Source of the DNA: Bog-756 sp963777665
GTDB lineage: Bacteria; Actinomycetota; Acidimicrobiia; Acidimicrobiales; RAAP-2
Assembly: GCA_963777665.1 (NCBI GenBank)
Contig: CAVZRJ010000012.1
Span: 158,500 to 222,499, forward strand
Direction of reading: 5' to 3'
DNA: 64,000 nt
Under the pieces are notes generated by a model that saw only the letters and a program-made list of their open reading frames with translations, had not been told where the DNA came from and made no database searches. The position numbers and the translations under genes are program-made. Below are positions 35,282-42,596 of this stretch, piece after piece. The number at the start of each line of letters is the position of its first letter. Within the stretch, counting starts at the first letter, position 1.

Positions 35282-35595
35282 CCCCGCCTTCTACGTCAAA
35301 TCACCCACGGAAACCCGAGGAGTCCCAAAAATGGGAGGACAAAAGATAGCCCCCAAAGCTGCAGCAATGGGGGCCATCTCTCGTTTCCGGTTTCCGCCAG
35401 AGCGTGAGTATCGCGAGGCATCGCCCTGCTGTCAACACCCCTGGACAGCGACGTCCAGAGTTGTTGACAAGGAGTGCCGGGGCGGCTTGGCGTGGTACAC
35501 GCTACGAGCCCCAGGGCACCGATGAGGCTCTCGCTCCAGCTCCGCAGGCAGGCATCCTGATCGGGGTCCACGGCGAACTGTCCTACGTTCTGTCC

Positions 35596-35883
35596 GTGGA
35601 GTTCAGCCGGGAACTTCGTGCGGGCGTGCTGTCTGGTGACATCACGGTCTCGTTCCGGCTGTGGCGCCGGCCCAAGGTAAAACCTGGTGGTCGGTACCGC
35701 GTGGGCGACGGCCAGATCGAAGTCGACTCGGTCGAACTGGTCCCATTCTGTTCCATCGACAAGGCCGACGTACGCCGGGCCGGCGAAGCGGATCTTGAAT
35801 CCCTTCGACGGCGGTCCGCTCATGCCGGTCCCGTCCACGATGAAACACTCGTCTACCGGATCGAGTTCCACGTTGCTCGATAG
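35596..35883 (+). CDS. ASCH/PUA-like domain protein
   Basis: 95 residues from GTG 35596: VEFSRELRAGVLSGDITVSF, RLWRRPKVKPGGRYRVGDGQ, IEVDSVELVPFCSIDKADVR, RAGEADLESLRRRSAHAGPV, YRIEFHVAR. This is the ASCH fold pattern (R-x-GVLSGDITxSxRLWRRPKVKxGxRYRVG-G-I-V-S), a small RNA-binding-like beta barrel related to PUA. The open frame extends upstream to 35404 but that part has no conserved sequence and overlaps the ISL3 flank, so GTG 35596 is used although its Shine-Dalgarno is weak. Lies 64 bases before queD on the same strand; any functional link is unproven. Confidence 0.75.
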   Translation: MEFSRELRAGVLSGDITVSFRLWRRPKVKPGGRYRVGDGQIEVDSVELVPFCSIDKADVRRAGEADLESLRRRSAHAGPVHDETLVYRIEFHVAR

Positions 35884-35935
35884 GTGCCTTCTCTGCTGGG
35901 TCACTTGGTCGGTCGACCCCGACGGGGCCGGGCGT

Positions 35936-35941
35936 TAGGGT
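35936..35941 (+). promoter_or_regulatory. -10 box TAGGGT with -35-like TCGACC, promoter of the queD operon
   Basis: TAGGGT then exactly six bases then GTG 35948, so a leaderless transcript is likely. TCGACC at 35913-35918 matches TTGACA at four of six positions with a 17-base spacer. Confidence 0.5.
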
Positions 35942-35947
35942 CTCACC

Positions 35948-36308
35948 GTGGAGATCTTCAAGGAGTTCACCTTCGAGGCCGCTCACCGGCTGCCAAACGT
36001 TGCACCTGGACACAAATGCGCCCGCTTGCACGGGCACTCGTTTCAGGTTTCGGTGCACCTTACGGGGCCGGTCGACGCGGCAAGATGGCTGGGTTCGAGA
36101 TTTCCACGACATCAGCTGCGCCATGGCACCCCTACTCGGGGTGCTCGATCACTACTACCTGAACGAGATCGACGGTCTTGAAAATCCGACGAGTGAGGTG
36201 CTCGCTCGGTGGATCTGGGACCGCCTGAGCGGGTCGCTGTCAGAGCTCTCGCAGGTGGTTGTCCGCGAAACGTGCACCTCTGGCTGCGTCTACCGGGGCG
36301 AGCAGTAG
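35948..36308 (+). CDS. queD: QueD-type 6-carboxytetrahydropterin synthase (one frame break)
   Basis: 119 residues after repair. Zinc ligands: His in FEAAHRLP, and the pair in ARLHGHSFQVSVHLTG, plus the catalytic Cys in GHKC before them. Then GWVRDFHDISCAMAPLLGVL, DHYYLNEIDGLENPTSEVLA, RWIWDRL and the C-terminal VVVRETCTSGCVYRG, the usual Glu/Thr pterin anchor. It converts dihydroneopterin triphosphate to 6-carboxy-tetrahydropterin, the second step to preQ0. One extra A near 36092 splits the frame (361 bases, one more than a multiple of three). Stop is five bases before queC. No queE or folE is seen here, so those steps must be encoded elsewhere. Confidence 0.88.
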
Positions 36309-36313
36309 GTGCT

Positions 36314-36976
36314 GTGGTCGTAGCAGATGCCGTCGCCGTCTTGGCGAGCGGCGGCCTCGACAGCGCAATTCTGGTCGCTCATCTGGCGAGCGACGGGACC
36401 AAGGTCACGCCCATATACGTTCGGTTCGGACTCACCTGGGAGGACGTGGAGGTCCGACATCTCAAGCAGTTCCTCGCATCGTTGCCGAACGCGAACGTCG
36501 AATCCCTGATCGAGCTCGATCTGCCGGTCGCCGACATCTATGGGACGCACTGGAGCGTGACCGGACAGGGTGTCCCTGACGATCGCTCACCTGACGAAGC
36601 CGTCTACCTTCCTGGGCGCAACCTTCTGTTGCTGGCGAAATCGAGTGTGTGGTGCGCGCTCAATGGAATTCCGACCATCGCTCTCGGCACCTTGGCCGCG
36701 AATCCCTTTCCCGATGCCGACAGCGAGTTCTTCACCGCGTTTTCGGCATTGGCCGGACGAGCGCTCGGCTGCCCACTCGCGGTGGTGACCCCGTTTGCCG
36801 GTCGCTCCAAGCAGGACGTCCTTGCAGTCGGTCGACAGCTCGCACTCGACCTCACCTTCTCGTGCATCGCCCCGCACTCGGAGCGCCACTGCGGGCGCTG
36901 CAACAAATGCGCCGAGCGTCAACTCGCCTTCAGCCACTTGGGCCTTGTCGACACCACCGAGTACGCCACGTCATGA
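36314..36976 (+). CDS. queC: QueC-type 7-cyano-7-deazaguanine synthase
   Basis: 220 residues. ATP-pyrophosphatase P-loop AVAVLASGGLDSAILVAHL (SGGLDS), middle motif YLPGRNLLLLAKSSVWCA and IALGTLAANPFPDADSEFF, and at the end the zinc site C-x8-C-x2-C-x2-C in SCIAPHSERHCGRCNKCAER. It turns 7-carboxy-7-deazaguanine into preQ0 with ATP and ammonia. A little shorter than typical QueC (about 225-235). GTG 36314 is the first codon giving the full N-terminal strand. Its TGA overlaps the ATG of the glycosyltransferase gene, so preQ0 formation is coupled to glycosyl transfer genes rather than to tRNA queuosine genes. Confidence 0.92.
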   Translation: MVVADAVAVLASGGLDSAILVAHLASDGTKVTPIYVRFGLTWEDVEVRHLKQFLASLPNANVESLIELDLPVADIYGTHWSVTGQGVPDDRSPDEAVYLPGRNLLLLAKSSVWCALNGIPTIALGTLAANPFPDADSEFFTAFSALAGRALGCPLAVVTPFAGRSKQDVLAVGRQLALDLTFSCIAPHSERHCGRCNKCAERQLAFSHLGLVDTTEYATS

Positions 36977-37887
36977 CCACCGTCGGTAGGCGATTCATCG
37001 CTCCGGTGTCGTACGGCTTGGGGGATCTCGTCGTCTCCCTCCCGGTGGTGCAGGCGGCAGTGACCGCCGGCAAGTGCTCGGGCACCGAGACCTGGCTGGT
37101 GACCAGGTCCCAGAGCCAAGCGGCACTCGCCGCGCGCATCAGCGGTCTCACTGGGACGGTCGCCGAGGGTGACCCCGCAATCTGGCCGCCAGAAGCGCTC
37201 GTCGACCTGCGCGACCACCCCCTGCAGCGTGACCACTGGTGGGGGTCGCCAGAGTTTGCAGCCGCGTACGGCGCCCTGTCGATCAACGAGATCATCGCCC
37301 GCATCGGTGCCGATCTCGGGGTGATCGGGGACTTCTCCGCGCCGATCCCGCTCGAGTCCCGGGACCGGCCTGACGCAGAGGGTGTGGTCCTGTTCGTCGC
37401 CGACGCCGATGGGACTGCGAAGCGCTGGGCCCCTGAGCGCTGGGTCGAGCTTGCCGCTGGGCTTCGACGCGGAGGCCTCGACGTCGCGGTCGTCACGCGT
37501 GACGAAGGATGCAACGCCCTGGCGGACCTGGGACTCGCCAGATTCGTTGCACCGAGTCCAGGTGACGCCGTCGACGCGCTCAGCGCATGTCGCGCTGTTG
37601 TCGGCGTCGATACGGGTCTGACCCACATCGCAGCTCAGCAGGGGACGCCGACGGTCACCCTCTGCCGGAGTCCCGCTGTCTACTTCCGGGATTGGGACCA
37701 CACCCGTCTGGTAGCCGGATCTGCCTGTGATCCGGCGTGCCGGCTTGCGGAGAAGGAGTACGCCTACAACCACCGCGTAGACCTGATCGAGGTGCACCCA
37801 TCACCGCGTGTGTGTCCCGCAGCATCTGCCTGCCTCGAGGCGATTGAACCCGGTTCGGTGCTACAGATGCTCAGTGAACTCTGTTGA
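36973..37887 (+). CDS. Family 9 (heptosyltransferase-like) glycosyltransferase
   Basis: 304 residues, GT-B fold. N-terminal IAPVSYGLGDLVVSLPVVQA replaces the usual GxGDxL-x-P-xL motif; the C-terminal half has GTAKRWAPERWVELAAGLRR and the sugar-nucleotide motif AVVGVDTGLTHIAAQQGTPT with TVTLCRSPAVYFRDW. This is the signature of GT9, otherwise known from LPS core heptosyltransferases, but there is no LPS context here: it overlaps queC. Four cysteines near the end (SACDPACR, VCPAASACLE) are unusual for the family and may bind metal. In this context it is the candidate to attach a sugar to preQ0 or a derivative. TGA overlaps the next ATG. Confidence 0.88.
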   Translation: MTTVGRRFIAPVSYGLGDLVVSLPVVQAAVTAGKCSGTETWLVTRSQSQAALAARISGLTGTVAEGDPAIWPPEALVDLRDHPLQRDHWWGSPEFAAAYGALSINEIIARIGADLGVIGDFSAPIPLESRDRPDAEGVVLFVADADGTAKRWAPERWVELAAGLRRGGLDVAVVTRDEGCNALADLGLARFVAPSPGDAVDALSACRAVVGVDTGLTHIAAQQGTPTVTLCRSPAVYFRDWDHTRLVAGSACDPACRLAEKEYAYNHRVDLIEVHPSPRVCPAASACLEAIEPGSVLQMLSELC

Positions 37888-38963
37888 TGGATTCGTGTTC
37901 CGTCAGTCGGGTGGTGAACTCCCAACCGGCCGGCATCGGTCGGATCGCATCTCTCCGCAGCGGGTGCGCGTGGAACAACCTGGGACGCAATGTCGTATTC
38001 GCAAATGCCTCACTGCGCCCGGTGGCCATATTCGGGGACACCCTGTTCGCCGATGACGACGAGGCGTCCCAGTTCGACCTCGACATCCACGCCATCCTCG
38101 AACTGGCTGACGCCGGACAGATCGCCGTTGTCAACCACCTCGGCACGGTGCGGGTCTTCGCGCCTCCACAGCTCCGTGGTCCCGGACTCGACACGGTGCC
38201 ATACCTCAACGAGGCCCAGCGGCTCGAGTTTGTCGATGACGTCGAGCGGATCAGTGGGCTGGGCGACCGGCTGGTGACGTCACGGCCCCGCGGTGAGCGC
38301 CTCGGCGGTGTCCTGGTAACCCAGCCGGTCGGTTCCTCACGCGAGTACCTCGACGTGACCACAGCACAAGAGTCCTTCGGCTTCGTCACCGCCCTCGCCG
38401 CGAGCTCGATACCGGAGGGCACTGGCTGGGTGGCCCTCGGTGGTGAGGGACGGGTCCGACTGGTCGAAGCGGATCGCGGACGGCTTGGCGCGACCCGGTG
38501 GGAGGTCACTGTCGATTTTCTCCCCGCCGTCCTGGTGGAAAGCGGGTCTTCGCTCTGGGCTGCGGGTAGCGCCCTTGGCGGTGCCGGCCTCGACGACTAC
38601 GACTGGGAGCAGCTGGGGGGCGGGGGGCTTGCCCAGCTCGACCTGGCCAGTGGAGTGGTCGTGGCATCGGCCCGGTTCGGCGGCGACCTCGCCTGGGGAA
38701 GCGGAGGCGTGGCGCTGGTCGTGGCGGACGGCCTGCCCTGTGGTGTGGGCCGCCGCGGGGAGTTACACGCGCTGCCTCCGGGTGCGCGGGTGACCACCCA
38801 GATCACCAGTGAGCTGGGCCCACACTCGCTCGGCATCGCTCATGCGGCGGTCGTTGGCAGCCAACTGGTCATCGGATTCAACCGCGGCGGTTACGAGCTC
38901 CACCCGGTGTCGTTGAGCACGATCAGCCAACTGGTCCGGAACGGTCCGGTCCATAGAGCTTGA
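37887..38963 (+). CDS. Hypothetical protein with repeated beta strands (possible beta-propeller)
   Basis: 358 residues, family not recognised. The sequence is a series of short strands with Gly/Asp turns: NVVFANASLRPVAIFGDTLF, HAILELADAGQIAVVNHLGT, VRVFAPPQLRGPGLDTVPYL, RISGLGDRLVTSRPRGERLG, FVTALAASSIPEGTGWVALG, SLWAAGSALGGAGLDDYDWE, LAQLDLASGVVVASARFGGD, LHALPPGARVTTQITSELGP. Several blades of the type L-x-x-G-x-x-V-x-A suggest a WD/YVTN-like propeller. No signal peptide. ATG 37887 overlaps the glycosyltransferase stop. The end overlaps the convergent DUF4254 gene by 41 bases. Could be a scaffold or sugar-modifying enzyme of the pathway; unknown. Confidence 0.72.
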   Translation: MDSCSVSRVVNSQPAGIGRIASLRSGCAWNNLGRNVVFANASLRPVAIFGDTLFADDDEASQFDLDIHAILELADAGQIAVVNHLGTVRVFAPPQLRGPGLDTVPYLNEAQRLEFVDDVERISGLGDRLVTSRPRGERLGGVLVTQPVGSSREYLDVTTAQESFGFVTALAASSIPEGTGWVALGGEGRVRLVEADRGRLGATRWEVTVDFLPAVLVESGSSLWAAGSALGGAGLDDYDWEQLGGGGLAQLDLASGVVVASARFGGDLAWGSGGVALVVADGLPCGVGRRGELHALPPGARVTTQITSELGPHSLGIAHAAVVGSQLVIGFNRGGYELHPVSLSTISQLVRNGPVHRA

Positions 38964-39492
38964 GGCTCTCGTATACCAGGAACCGCCGAGTGCCCGTCGC
39001 GAGGTCGTCGAACAACGTGGCGATCGCCTCCTCGAGCGTCGAGAGTTGGCTCCGCAGTCGAGGAAGCCGTTCAGCGTAGAGGATTGCATCGGCTGATTCC
39101 GAAGCCGCTCTGGTCTCGGTCGAGGCGAGTCGGATGACGAGCACCGACAATCGGTCGATTGCCATCCCCGGGCTCTCGGTTACCAGCGGTGCACCGTCGC
39201 GTGGATCGATCGTGCACACGATCGCGCGGTCGATCGCTTCGATGAGGCCGTGACGGGCGCTGTTCAGCTGGTCGATCTCTCGCTTCGCGGCCGCAACCAT
39301 GGCATCGTCCGCCTGGTTCTCGCGAGCGTCGTCTTCGCGATCCCACTGCAAGGCGTTGCTGTGGTGGAGGGCGAGTATCGGATCCATGACCGCAGCCACT
39401 TCCTCGTCGGGCTGCTGCCTGTCGCTTGGCTCCGGTCGGTCCAGCAGCGTGGTGAGGATCATCGCTGCCGTCGGGAGGCGGGAGACGCTCAT
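38923..39492 (-). CDS. DUF4254 family protein
   Basis: 189 residues. The family pattern is visible: DPILALHHSNALQWDREDDA, REN then AKREIDQLNSARHGLIEAID, with the conserved N-x-LQW-x-E-D-x-AR and K-x-x-ID-x-LN-x-R motifs. The second half (SVLVIRLASTETRAASESAD, RLPRLRSQLSTLEEAIATLF) is helical and ends RRFLVYESLKLYGP. From memory DUF4254 proteins occur beside GT9 genes, including in preQ0-derived natural product clusters; I could not check this here. The ATG overlaps the stop of the FAD reductase upstream, so the two form an operon convergent with queD-queC-GT9. Confidence 0.82.
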   Translation of the reverse strand: MSVSRLPTAAMILTTLLDRPEPSDRQQPDEEVAAVMDPILALHHSNALQWDREDDARENQADDAMVAAAKREIDQLNSARHGLIEAIDRAIVCTIDPRDGAPLVTESPGMAIDRLSVLVIRLASTETRAASESADAILYAERLPRLRSQLSTLEEAIATLFDDLATGTRRFLVYESLKLYGPDRSGPVG

Positions 39493-40412
39493 GGGCAGGA
39501 CGCGAGATAGGCCAGGATGGACCGTGCAGCGAGCGAACCATGGCCGATCGCCGTTGCGATGCGCTCATACGCGCCATCGACGACATCCCCTGCAGCAAAT
39601 GTGCGCTGAACCGAAGTACGGAGGTCGGCATTGACTGCGATCCCACCATGGACACCGAGGTCCAATTGGCCGCGCACGAGGTCGACGCGTGGCTCGCGCC
39701 CGAGCTTGAGGACGAGGCCACCAACGTCGAGCCGCCGATGCTCGCCCGTGCGACGGTTCGACAGGTCGACCCCTTGGAGGTGGTCCGAGCCAACCAGTGT
39801 GTCGAGCGTCCACGCTGCCATCTCGGTGATGCGACCCTCTGCCCGGACACGCTCGACGAGGTTCCGTCTCGCCGTGAGGTGGGGCGAGCGGTGGACGAGC
39901 GTCACCGGCGAGCCGGCCGCGGCGAGTGCCAGCGCGTCGAGCACGGCGCTGTCTCCACCGCCGATCACCGCCATCGGCAGGCCGGCGAACCGTGCCAGAT
40001 GCGGCTCGACCAGGTAGGTCACGTCCCCGCCGAATGACCCGTCGGGAGCGTTCTCGAGCTCGCGCCTGCGCGATCCCGTGGCTACCAGGACACTCCGGGT
40101 CCGATACCGATGCGTGCCGGAGTCGACGAGCCCGGCCGCAAGATCCAACCGGGTCACTGGCTGGTCGAGGTGCAGGCGGTCACCGAGCGTTGAAACATGG
40201 CGTGCCAGAGCGTCGACGAGTGCGTCGTTGCCGTCCATCGCCACAGCCACGTTGCGCACAGTGTGGGGGATCTGATCGATCTGACCCCCGACCTGGCTGG
40301 CGGCCTCGAGCACTATGACGTCGAGCTGGATGTCGAAGCACTCGATCGCTGCACTCACGCCTGCCGCACCGGCCCCGATCACGACCACGTCGTGGAGTGC
40401 CTCGATTCGCAT
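39489..40412 (-). CDS. Thioredoxin-reductase-like FAD/NAD(P)H oxidoreductase without the redox Cys pair
   Basis: 307 residues. FAD motif VVVIGAGAAGVSAAIECFDI, then ASQVGGQIDQIP, RTRSVLVATGSRRRELENAP, NAD(P) motif LPMAVIGGGDSAVLDALALA, and the second FAD motif RTFAAGDVVDGAYERIATAI. In thioredoxin reductases the segment before the NADPH motif carries CxxC; here it is GGDVTYLVEPHLARFAG with no Cys. It therefore resembles ferredoxin/flavodoxin-NADP reductases or other single-flavin oxidoreductases of this fold. ATG 40412 lies six bases from a TAGTCT -10 box. In an operon with the DUF4254 gene, so it may carry out a redox step or supply electrons in the deazapurine pathway. Confidence 0.88.
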   Translation of the reverse strand: MRIEALHDVVVIGAGAAGVSAAIECFDIQLDVIVLEAASQVGGQIDQIPHTVRNVAVAMDGNDALVDALARHVSTLGDRLHLDQPVTRLDLAAGLVDSGTHRYRTRSVLVATGSRRRELENAPDGSFGGDVTYLVEPHLARFAGLPMAVIGGGDSAVLDALALAAAGSPVTLVHRSPHLTARRNLVERVRAEGRITEMAAWTLDTLVGSDHLQGVDLSNRRTGEHRRLDVGGLVLKLGREPRVDLVRGQLDLGVHGGIAVNADLRTSVQRTFAAGDVVDGAYERIATAIGHGSLAARSILAYLASCP

Positions 40413-40418
40413 GAGCCC

Positions 40419-40424
40419 AGACTA
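40419..40424 (-). promoter_or_regulatory. -10 box TAGTCT of the FAD reductase-DUF4254 operon
   Basis: Reverse-strand TAGTCT, six bases, ATG 40412. Same spacing as the queD promoter, which faces it from the other end of the cluster. Confidence 0.5.
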
Positions 40425-40724
40425 CGGCCACGGTCAGGGACAATTGGCGAGGCCGTGGATGTGGTCCCGGCAGGCCCTCAGCCAATGCGCGCAACCCTCA
40501 ACCTACGTTTGGAGCACGCAGGTGTGTGCAATCTCCTCGGGGCTGCACGTGAGCGGATTGCGATCGACCGTTGCCCGTCGGCGTGCCACCGGGGCGAATG
40601 CACCCAATGCCCCTGCAACGGGGGACCTCGGCAGAGCGTAGTTCGTCCACATCGCCCGCGCTTCCACGCACGATCCGGAACCAGAGGTTTCGTGGAGGCC
40701 AGGTCATGAACAGTGCCTCTCCTA
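40425..40724. other. Non-coding stretch before IS630
   Basis: About 300 bases without a supported gene. GGAGG at 40694-40698 lies 31 bases before the insertion point; see the tRNA-like note. Nothing else is visible. Confidence 0.4.
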
Positions 40725-41937
40725 GTGTGCTGTCAGCTTGTTCCACTAAGAATTCCTGAGACTCGGGAATTTACGTAGCCGGGGCGCGTTCTGTCAGGTA
40801 GAAACCCTGACAGAAGGAGCAGTCCATGGCACGTCGTGGTCGACCCACCGTCGAGATCAAGCTGAGCGGCATCGAACGCAAGACCCTGGAGCGCTGGGCC
40901 CGTCGACATTCGTCGGCTCAGTCCTTGGCCCTGCGGTGCCGGATCGTGATGGCCTGTGCCGAAGGCCGGACCAACGAGGACGTCGCCGCAGAGTTGAGGA
41001 TCCACCCGGTCACCGTGTCCAAGTGGCGCAGGCGGTTCGCCGCTGATCGACTGGACGGGCTCATGGATGCGCCCCGCCCGGGTGCAGCCCGCACCATCAG
41101 CGATGACACGGTCGAGGCGGTAGTGGTCGACACCCTTGAGTCGGCACCGCCCGACGCCACCCACTGGTCGACTCGTGGACTGGCGGCCAAGCACGGGATC
41201 AGCCATCAGACCGTGTCGGAGATCTGGCGGGCGTTCGGCCTGAAGCCGTGGAGGGAGGACTCCTTCAAGGTCTCCCCCGATCCCGACCTGGTGGAGAAGA
41301 TCCGCGACATCGTCGCCCTCTACATGAACCCACCGGTTGCCGCCGTCGTGTTCGCGGTGGACGAGAAGCCCCAGATCCAGGCCCTCAACCGGACCGCACC
41401 GACGTTCCCCATGCTGCCCACCACCCCGGCCCGGGCCACCCACGACTACGAGCGCAACGGCACGTGTGACCTCTTCGCCGCTCTTGACATCGCCTCGGGG
41501 ACAGTCATCACCGACATCCGTTCCAGCCACACCTCTGATGACTTCATCGCCTTCTTGAACAAGGTGAACCGCAACGTGCCGCCTGAGCTCGACGTTCACG
41601 TCGTGCTGGACAACCTGTCAGCCCACAAGACCCCCAAGGTCCACCGCTGGCTGCTCCGCCATCGACGTTTTCACTTCCATTTCACGCCGACCTACGGGTC
41701 GTGGATGAACCTCGTGGAGCGGTGGTTCTCTGCACTCACCACCAAGAAGCTCAAGCGCTCCGCCCATTGCAGCGTCAAAGAACTCGCCGCTGACATCACG
41801 TCGTGGGCTGCAGCATGGAACGAAGATCCAAAACCGTTCGTGTGGCACAAGACTGCCGAGCAGATCCTCGATCGCCTCGCCGGCTACTGCAGTGCCATCA
41901 ATACCGGAAACATCAGTGCTTCAAGCTGACAGCACAC
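40725..41937 (+). mobile_element. IS630-family insertion sequence, complete
   Basis: 1213 bp. Terminal repeats GTGTGCTGTCAGCTTG at 40725-40740 and its perfect inverse at 41922-41937 (16 bp). The flanking dinucleotide is TA on both sides (40723-40724 and 41938-41939), the expected target duplication of the IS630/Tc1 superfamily. The single transposase gene is intact. Right of the element follows a tRNA-3'-end-like sequence. Confidence 0.93.
40826..41929 (+). CDS. IS630-family transposase
   Basis: 367 residues, one piece. N-terminal double HTH: RRHSSAQSLALRCRIVMACA, EGRTNEDVAAELRIHPVTVS, KWRRRFAADRLDGLMDAPRP, and TRGLAAKHGISHQTVSEIWR. Catalytic DDE domain: VVFAVDEKPQIQALNRT (first Asp), DVHVVLDNLSAHKTPKVHRW (second Asp), and TPTYGSWMNLVERWFSALTT (Glu), the classic IS630 D-N-E-W order. 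Full length for the family. GAAGGAG lies just before ATG 40826. Apart from the desaturase it is one of the few long genes outside the Mce region with no frame problem, so this copy may be active. Confidence 0.96.
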   Translation: MARRGRPTVEIKLSGIERKTLERWARRHSSAQSLALRCRIVMACAEGRTNEDVAAELRIHPVTVSKWRRRFAADRLDGLMDAPRPGAARTISDDTVEAVVVDTLESAPPDATHWSTRGLAAKHGISHQTVSEIWRAFGLKPWREDSFKVSPDPDLVEKIRDIVALYMNPPVAAVVFAVDEKPQIQALNRTAPTFPMLPTTPARATHDYERNGTCDLFAALDIASGTVITDIRSSHTSDDFIAFLNKVNRNVPPELDVHVVLDNLSAHKTPKVHRWLLRHRRFHFHFTPTYGSWMNLVERWFSALTTKKLKRSAHCSVKELAADITSWAAAWNEDPKPFVWHKTAEQILDRLAGYCSAINTGNISASS

Positions 41938-41962
41938 TAGGTTCGCAAGGTAGAAGTCGACG

Positions 41963-41987
41963 GTTCGAGTCCGCTCACCTCCACCCG
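41963..41987 (+). repeat. tRNA-3'-end-like sequence with left copy of a 19-bp direct repeat
   Basis: GTTCGAGTCCGCTCACCTCCA looks like a T-loop and acceptor 3' strand of a tRNA. Its GTCCGCTCACCTCCACCCG (41969-41987) recurs perfectly at 43106-43124. It is reminiscent of an attachment site left by integration into a tRNA gene. No full tRNA can be folded around it. Confidence 0.6.
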
Positions 41988-42114
41988 TTTCCTGACCTGG
42001 GACAACGTGCAGACAATGAACACAATACGAACCGAGAGGGCGGAGGACCTGTCTCGCGGTGCCGTCGTCTGTCGACAGTGGGAGCTGTCACTGCAGTGTG
42101 CTCTACTTCCTTGA

Positions 42115-42498
42115 GTGTCGGCCTACCGACAATCTCCAGCACTCGTAGATTGGCGGACCTCCCGCCGGGCCAATATTGATGAGTTGAGGCGAGCGCATTC
42201 GCTTGTCGGCAAGGCAGGGCCGTACACCGGGGTCGGTCGGCCGCCGAAAGCAGGGACGCAGCAGCTCAACGAAGCGCTCGTCCTCCGGGTCGTGACCGAG
42301 TTCCAAGGCTTCGTCCGCGACCTGTTCGACCTTGCTGCCATCAAGATGATCCGAGGGGCCGGTTGTTCGGCCCAGTACCAGCCTCAGCTCATCTCAGCAG
42401 CGACCCGGGACCGCATGATCGACCGCGGGAACCCCCATCTGGAAGCCATCACGAGGGACGCAGGCCGTCTCGGCATCGCCCAACTTCGCTCCCACTAG
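42115..42498 (+). CDS. Hypothetical protein, possibly HEPN-like, accompanying HicBA
   Basis: 127 residues from GTG 42115. DWRTSRRANIDELRRAHSLV, GKAGPYTGVGRPPKAGTQQL, NEALVLRVVTEFQGFVRDLF, DLAAIKMIRGAGCSAQYQPQ, ISAATRDRMIDRGNPHLEAI. The helical part with NEALVLRVVTEFQGFVRDLF is like the first helices of HEPN-fold proteins found beside toxin-antitoxin genes, but the R-x4-6-H motif is not visible and the protein is short for that family, so it may be truncated by a missed frame change. Lies within the unit bounded by the 19-bp direct repeats. Confidence 0.5.
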   Translation: MSAYRQSPALVDWRTSRRANIDELRRAHSLVGKAGPYTGVGRPPKAGTQQLNEALVLRVVTEFQGFVRDLFDLAAIKMIRGAGCSAQYQPQLISAATRDRMIDRGNPHLEAITRDAGRLGIAQLRSH

Positions 42499-42583
42499 CA
42501 GGCCAAGAACGAGCAGCATGCCACCCGAGCCTGTGAACTGCATCTTTGGATCCGGCGACCGGAACGGTGCGCGAACCGTCAAG

Positions 42584-42589
42584 TACGAT
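42584..42589 (+). promoter_or_regulatory. -10 box TACGAT of the hicBA operon
   Basis: TACGAT, seven bases, then ATG 42597, so the antitoxin transcript is probably leaderless. Confidence 0.45.
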
Positions 42590-42596
42590 GGGCCCC

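Larger units (their letters stand above)
33798..35326 (-). mobile_element. ISL3-family insertion sequence, complete with ends
   Basis: 1529 bp. Terminal inverted repeats of 24 bp, IRL at 33798-33821 and IRR at 35303-35326, agree at 22 of 24 positions; the inner part CCTCGGGTTTCCGTGGGT is identical. The flanking 8-mers GAAAATGG (33790-33797) and AAAAATGG (35327-35334) differ at one base and fit the 8-bp target duplication of ISL3 elements. The transposase inside is on the reverse strand. Between transposase start and IRR lie two strong hairpins. Ends and target repeats are intact enough to suggest recent arrival even though the coding frame is broken. Confidence 0.85.

Noticed and set aside
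35296..35904. A 202-codon reverse-strand frame opposite the ASCH gene
   Set aside because: The forward strand encodes a recognisable ASCH domain; the reverse frame has no conserved pattern and runs into the ISL3 end.
41940..41983. Intact tRNA gene right of IS630
   Set aside because: Only a T-loop and acceptor strand are present; no D-arm or cloverleaf can be formed with neighbouring bases.
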